A DNA stretch of 64,000 nt. Origin: Sialis fuliginosa (Eukaryota > Arthropoda > Insecta > Megaloptera > Sialidae). The notes under the pieces are model-generated. The model saw nothing but the letters and a program-made list of their open reading frames with translations, did not search any database and was not told where the DNA came from. The stretch spans positions 16,378,701 to 16,442,700 of the forward strand of contig OY540816.1 of the NCBI GenBank assembly GCA_961205875.1, written 5' to 3'. This document shows positions 63,501 to 64,000 of the stretch, one piece after another. The position numbers and the translations under genes are program-made. How positions within the stretch are numbered: the stretch's first letter is position 1; every line of letters begins with the position of its first letter.

Positions 63501-63834
63501 CCAATCCCCCCAACGCCGGAACTAGACCCGGACGTCATCGCCGTGTACTGCTGTAACGCCGCAGCGGCTGCAGCTTCCGTGTATCCGGAGTTGGTCCACA
63601 TGTCACCGCCAGCTCCGGTCTGGTGGCCGCCGTAGCTGGTCGACGGGCCCGGTGAGTACGGCGAACCGCGCGATGACGGGTGTGCCCCAGAACCCGCTGT
63701 GGAGAACCCGCCGCCGAACCGTTGTGAGAATGATGGTAGGGTTGTGGTCGAGCCGGCGGATGCGTTAGACGTGCCTTTGACTGAGTTGTAGTCGTCGGTT
63801 GCCGAGCCTAGGCCGAGGTTTGGCGAAATAAGGC
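36071..63834 (-). CDS. srp: Serpent-like GATA transcription factor, 3' part with alternative exons (5' end outside window)
   Basis: GATA4/5/6-class transcription factor; serpent specifies blood cells, fat body and endoderm in insects (family knowledge). Visible exons: 63834-63454, then either 43937-43768 (N-finger) or 42565-42444 (no finger), then 38540-38376 (C-finger), 36887-36758 (basic tail) and 36513-36071 (C-terminus, stop). The finger form gives 428 complete residues from the first visible exon, the other form 412. Serpent is chosen over pannier because the C-finger reads [14 protein letters not shown] with tail [15 protein letters not shown], and because the alternative-exon arrangement is the one described for Drosophila SrpNC/SrpC. 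The start codon and upstream exons lie past 64000. The intron upstream of the alternative exons is 19.5 kb. Confidence 0.85.
36514..36757 (-). other. Last intron of the serpent-like gene
   Basis: 244 bp, GTAAGA...tttcag. Nothing else recognised. Confidence 0.85.
36758..36887 (-). CDS. srp: Serpent-like basic-tail exon
   Basis: 130 bp, acceptor ttcttacag|ACT, donor AATAG|GTAAGA. It reads [20 protein letters not shown], then [20 protein letters not shown], then NSI, and leaves one base. The TRKRKPK cluster is the DNA-contacting and nuclear-localisation arm of the C-finger. Confidence 0.94.
36888..38375 (-). other. Intron between C-finger and basic tail of the serpent-like gene
   Basis: 1.5 kb. 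It contains the tandem duplication that copies the splice donor. Confidence 0.85.
37883..38385. repeat. Tandem duplication reaching into the C-finger exon and copying its splice donor
   Basis: Copy 1, 37883-38127, and copy 2, 38128-38385, are nearly identical apart from an 11-13 bp insertion in copy 2 and point changes. On the minus strand each copy begins with TAACATACAG|GTAAT, that is, the last ten exon bases plus the donor. In copy 2 this is the real exon end; in copy 1 it is a decoy 258 bp downstream. Each copy carries an inverted-repeat-like end (gaaaaactatttttccaatc). Confidence 0.92.
38376..38540 (-). CDS. srp: Serpent-like C-terminal GATA zinc finger exon
   Basis: 165 bp (55 codons, phase 0 at both ends), acceptor ctgtttag|TCT, donor ATACAG|GTAATT. 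It reads [55 protein letters not shown]. Unlike the GATAe-like gene, the zinc-binding part and the start of the basic arm are in one exon, with the intron after DNIQ. The last ten bases and the donor are duplicated in the intron just downstream (see the repeat at 37883-38385). Reading through the donor would add 21 residues and stop. Confidence 0.97.
38771..39246. mobile_element. TIR element, 476 bp, of a dispersed family
   Basis: 38771-38792 and 39225-39246 are inverted repeats with two mismatches in 22 (core TACTGGCAC.AGTCTT). Related sequence recurs inverted at 59340-59560 and at the window end. Confidence 0.82.
41248..41570. repeat. Foldback element with about 135-bp arms
   Basis: The left arm (accaaaaacattgaacaacg to agagatataaactagt, 41248-41386) recurs inverted at 41431-41570 with few mismatches, around a loop of about 45 bp. 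It is the longest hairpin-forming arm pair noticed within the serpent-like introns near the alternative exons. Confidence 0.9.
42444..42565 (-). CDS. srp: Serpent-like alternative exon without finger (C type)
   Basis: 122 bp, acceptor gtttcag|TG, donor AGATTG|GTAGGT. It reads (L)[40 protein letters not shown]. Entry phase (two bases) and exit phase (0) are identical to the N-finger exon, and it also starts near Ala-Ala-Glu and ends Arg-Arg-Leu, so the linker into [10 protein letters not shown] is kept. It has no cysteines. This is the expected counterpart of the Drosophila exon giving single-finger SrpC. It could be missed by gene finders because it is short and lacks a domain. Confidence 0.85.
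42566..43767 (-). other. Intron between the two alternative exons of the serpent-like gene
   Basis: 1.2 kb. Just above the fingerless exon lie three copies of an AAACCAGTTT-like word (about 42590-42625), within the polypyrimidine/branch region on the minus strand. Otherwise AT-rich. Confidence 0.8.
43768..43937 (-). CDS. srp: Serpent-like alternative exon with N-terminal GATA finger (NC type)
   Basis: 170 bp, acceptor ctgacag|TC, donor CGACTG|GTATGA. It reads (F)[56 protein letters not shown]. The N-finger has CX2CX17CX2C spacing. It enters with two bases of a split codon and exits in phase 0, so it joins the C-finger exon as [14 protein letters not shown], the canonical inter-finger linker. 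Its coding sequence is much more GC-rich than its surroundings. It corresponds to the exon giving Drosophila SrpNC. Confidence 0.95.
45830..45975. promoter_or_regulatory. CpG-rich island within the large serpent-like intron
   Basis: About 145 bp of CpG-dense DNA (ccggccgttatcagcgacgt, gcgaccgcgagacgccgcgt) 1.9 kb upstream of the N-finger exon in otherwise AT-rich intron. It contains one GATA site (GTTATCAGC). It could be an internal promoter, an enhancer or an old insertion. The open frame across it shows no protein family. Confidence 0.3.
47649..48308. mobile_element. MITE-like element, about 660 bp
   Basis: The left end ggtgcattttaatttcccca (then ggtcaatatctcg) and right end cgagatattcgcctgggg (then aaattaaaacgtagcacc) form inverted repeats of about 34 bp. 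The interior is AT-rich without open frames. Target duplication not resolved. Confidence 0.7.
48960..49381. repeat. Foldback element with about 190-bp arms
   Basis: The left arm (cgacctcggttatccccc, ctctacattcaacttta, gattgaaaattttaagtttg, gaattcaatatgaatgtatg) recurs inverted in 49200-49381 in the same order with scattered mismatches and short gaps. Confidence 0.82.
49681..49709. repeat. CA microsatellite
   Basis: Mostly (CA)n with one interrupting CG. Open frames over it on both strands are artefacts. Confidence 0.9.
49815..50290 (+). pseudogene. 5'-truncated LINE (non-LTR retrotransposon) 3' fragment
   Basis: 49824-50123 encodes [20 protein letters not shown] ... [11 protein letters not shown] ... 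[19 protein letters not shown], the pattern seen at the end of reverse transcriptases of insect LINEs (conserved NTR-type motif and LYNKLP). The frame ends in TGA. It is followed by an AT-rich 3' region and a short (TTA)n tail at 50269-50287, as in LINE 3' ends. The upstream frame is closed by a stop just before, so only the tail is present. Confidence 0.7.
50326..50632. mobile_element. MITE-like element, 307 bp, with 50-bp terminal inverted repeats
   Basis: The left end CGGTATTATAAAGGAGTTCG through to CACTTTCAAATG recurs inverted at 50581-50632 with a handful of mismatches. The interior is non-coding. The 70-codon frame across it is incidental. The family is shared with 26848-26895. Confidence 0.85.
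51390..51645. repeat. Inverted-repeat pair
   Basis: acagacaaaaagatgcgaaa (then acgttgccaaaacct) near 51400-51434 pairs imperfectly with the sequence at 51596-51640. The outer boundaries are not resolved. Confidence 0.55.
52798..53055. mobile_element. MITE-like element with about 65-bp inverted repeats
   Basis: The left arm (gggttgcataaagtaaaatt, then aatcacagttagttaatcag) recurs inverted at about 52990-53050. It abuts a second, unrelated inverted-repeat element at 53056. Confidence 0.78.
53056..53444. mobile_element. TIR element with about 65-bp inverted repeats
   Basis: The ends ataaaaacaaactt and aagtttgtttttat are exact complements. Further in, aaaaggtaatcgcaagcttt (then cgattca) is repeated inverted. 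The interior has GC-richer sequence, an A-rich run near 53240 and no open frame. Confidence 0.82.
56419..57127. mobile_element. Non-autonomous hAT-like element, 709 bp, with exact 8-bp target duplication
   Basis: TAGGGTTGCCAGAA and TTCTGGCAACCCTA are perfect 14-bp inverted ends. TGTACAGT lies directly on both sides (56411-56418 and 57128-57135). The interior has repeated tgttctctttt/gtcctctttt blocks and no transposase. Confidence 0.93.
59340..59560. repeat. Second, inverted copy of the 38771-39246 family
   Basis: The complement reads gaggtactggtatcagtctt, then ggatatgaccccagtaatgg, gaattagaaatatgtgttga, gcaatcggccaataagtgtc, aaaatggtggacatttaaac, parallel to 38774-38930. Confidence 0.8.
62159..62857. 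mobile_element. MITE-like element, about 700 bp, with about 75-bp inverted repeats
   Basis: The left arm gatcaatgctaactttgtta (then ttattgaagctagaagttcg, gttaaatgggcaaag) recurs inverted at 62795-62857. The interior has no open frame. The target duplication was not identified. Confidence 0.82.
63005..63394. mobile_element. Non-autonomous hAT-like element, 390 bp, with exact 8-bp target duplication, beside a splice donor
   Basis: CCTTAAAC flanks it on both sides (62997-63004 and 63395-63402). The ends CAGGGCTTCGAACCG and CGGTTCGAATCCCTG are inverted repeats with one mismatch. The interior repeats ttccggttttcggttcag and ttcgttccgg words twice. It ends 59 bp from the serpent-like exon at 63454. 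Confidence 0.92.
63454..63834 (-). CDS. srp: Serpent-like exon upstream of the fingers, Ser/Gly/Ala-rich
   Basis: 381 bp, acceptor tattacag|GC, donor GCAT|GTAAGT. It starts with two bases of a codon split with an exon beyond the window and leaves one base (T). It reads [20 protein letters not shown], then Ser/Gly/Thr-rich sequence, an Ala run ([14 protein letters not shown]) and ends ...HSAAASLSA. It is strongly GC- and CpG-rich against its introns. The + strand open frame across 63429-63635 is its antisense shadow. The next exon makes the split codon Phe (finger form) or Leu (fingerless form). Confidence 0.9.
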
Positions 63835-64000
63835 CTGTAATAATGAAATAAATGTAGTTAGTAGACTATATAGTTATGTGTATTACACAAATATGAGATT
63901 GCAGAATGAAGACATTTAAAAAAATTAAAAAAACTTAAAAAAAGTAGACCCCATTATAGGCTATTTTTAAATTAATTGTACTGAATTAGAAATATTTGAT
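63835..64000 (-). other. Intron of the serpent-like gene running out of the window
   Basis: Upstream of the exon acceptor. 63947-64000 (accccattataggc..., tgtactgaattagaaatatt) resembles the interior of the 38771-39246 repeat family and may be a third copy cut by the window edge. Confidence 0.55.

Noticed and set aside
63429-63635. Plus-strand frame with Ala run
   Set aside because: Antisense of the serpent-like exon 63454-63834.
1-64000. CRISPR array, operon, phage or rRNA signals
   Set aside because: None seen; gene structure with GT-AG introns is plainly eukaryotic.

Overview
The window is eukaryotic, AT-rich (roughly three quarters A+T by eye) and intron-rich. Only a small fraction codes for protein. 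Every supported coding exon is on the minus strand, and together they form two neighbouring two-finger GATA transcription factor genes, head to tail on the same strand. The conserved CX2CX17CX2C fingers, Gln-rich segments, long introns and many short inverted-repeat transposons point to an insect (at least an arthropod). I cannot place the order from sequence alone.

Layout in + coordinates. 1-10345: non-coding, downstream of the first gene, with transposon remnants. 10346-25214: a complete eight-exon GATA gene, read leftwards, 641 residues, best assigned as GATAe-like. 25215-36070: its 5' UTR, a probable promoter and the intergenic interval, with CpG-rich blocks and many repeats. 36071-63834: the 3' part of a second GATA gene, best assigned as the serpent orthologue. 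Its upstream exons and start codon lie beyond 64000. 63835-64000: intron of that gene.

The most informative feature is the serpent-like gene. It has two alternative exons, one encoding the N-terminal zinc finger (43768-43937) and one without a finger (42444-42565). Both have the same entry phase and exit phase, and both end in Arg-Arg-Leu before the shared C-finger exon. Each length is 2 mod 3, so exactly one must be used: skipping both or including both gives a stop codon inside the C-finger exon. This matches the published Drosophila SrpNC/SrpC isoform pair. The GATAe-like gene has a constant N-finger.

From family knowledge, serpent acts in blood cell, fat body and endoderm specification, and GATAe acts downstream in endoderm/midgut. 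A compact serpent-GATAe neighbourhood fits the known clustering of insect GATA paralogues. The non-coding remainder is dominated by short TIR elements, several with exact 8-bp target-site duplications (hAT-type), plus foldback repeats, a LINE 3' fragment and a tRNA-derived SINE head. No rRNA, CRISPR, operon or intact transposase gene was seen.
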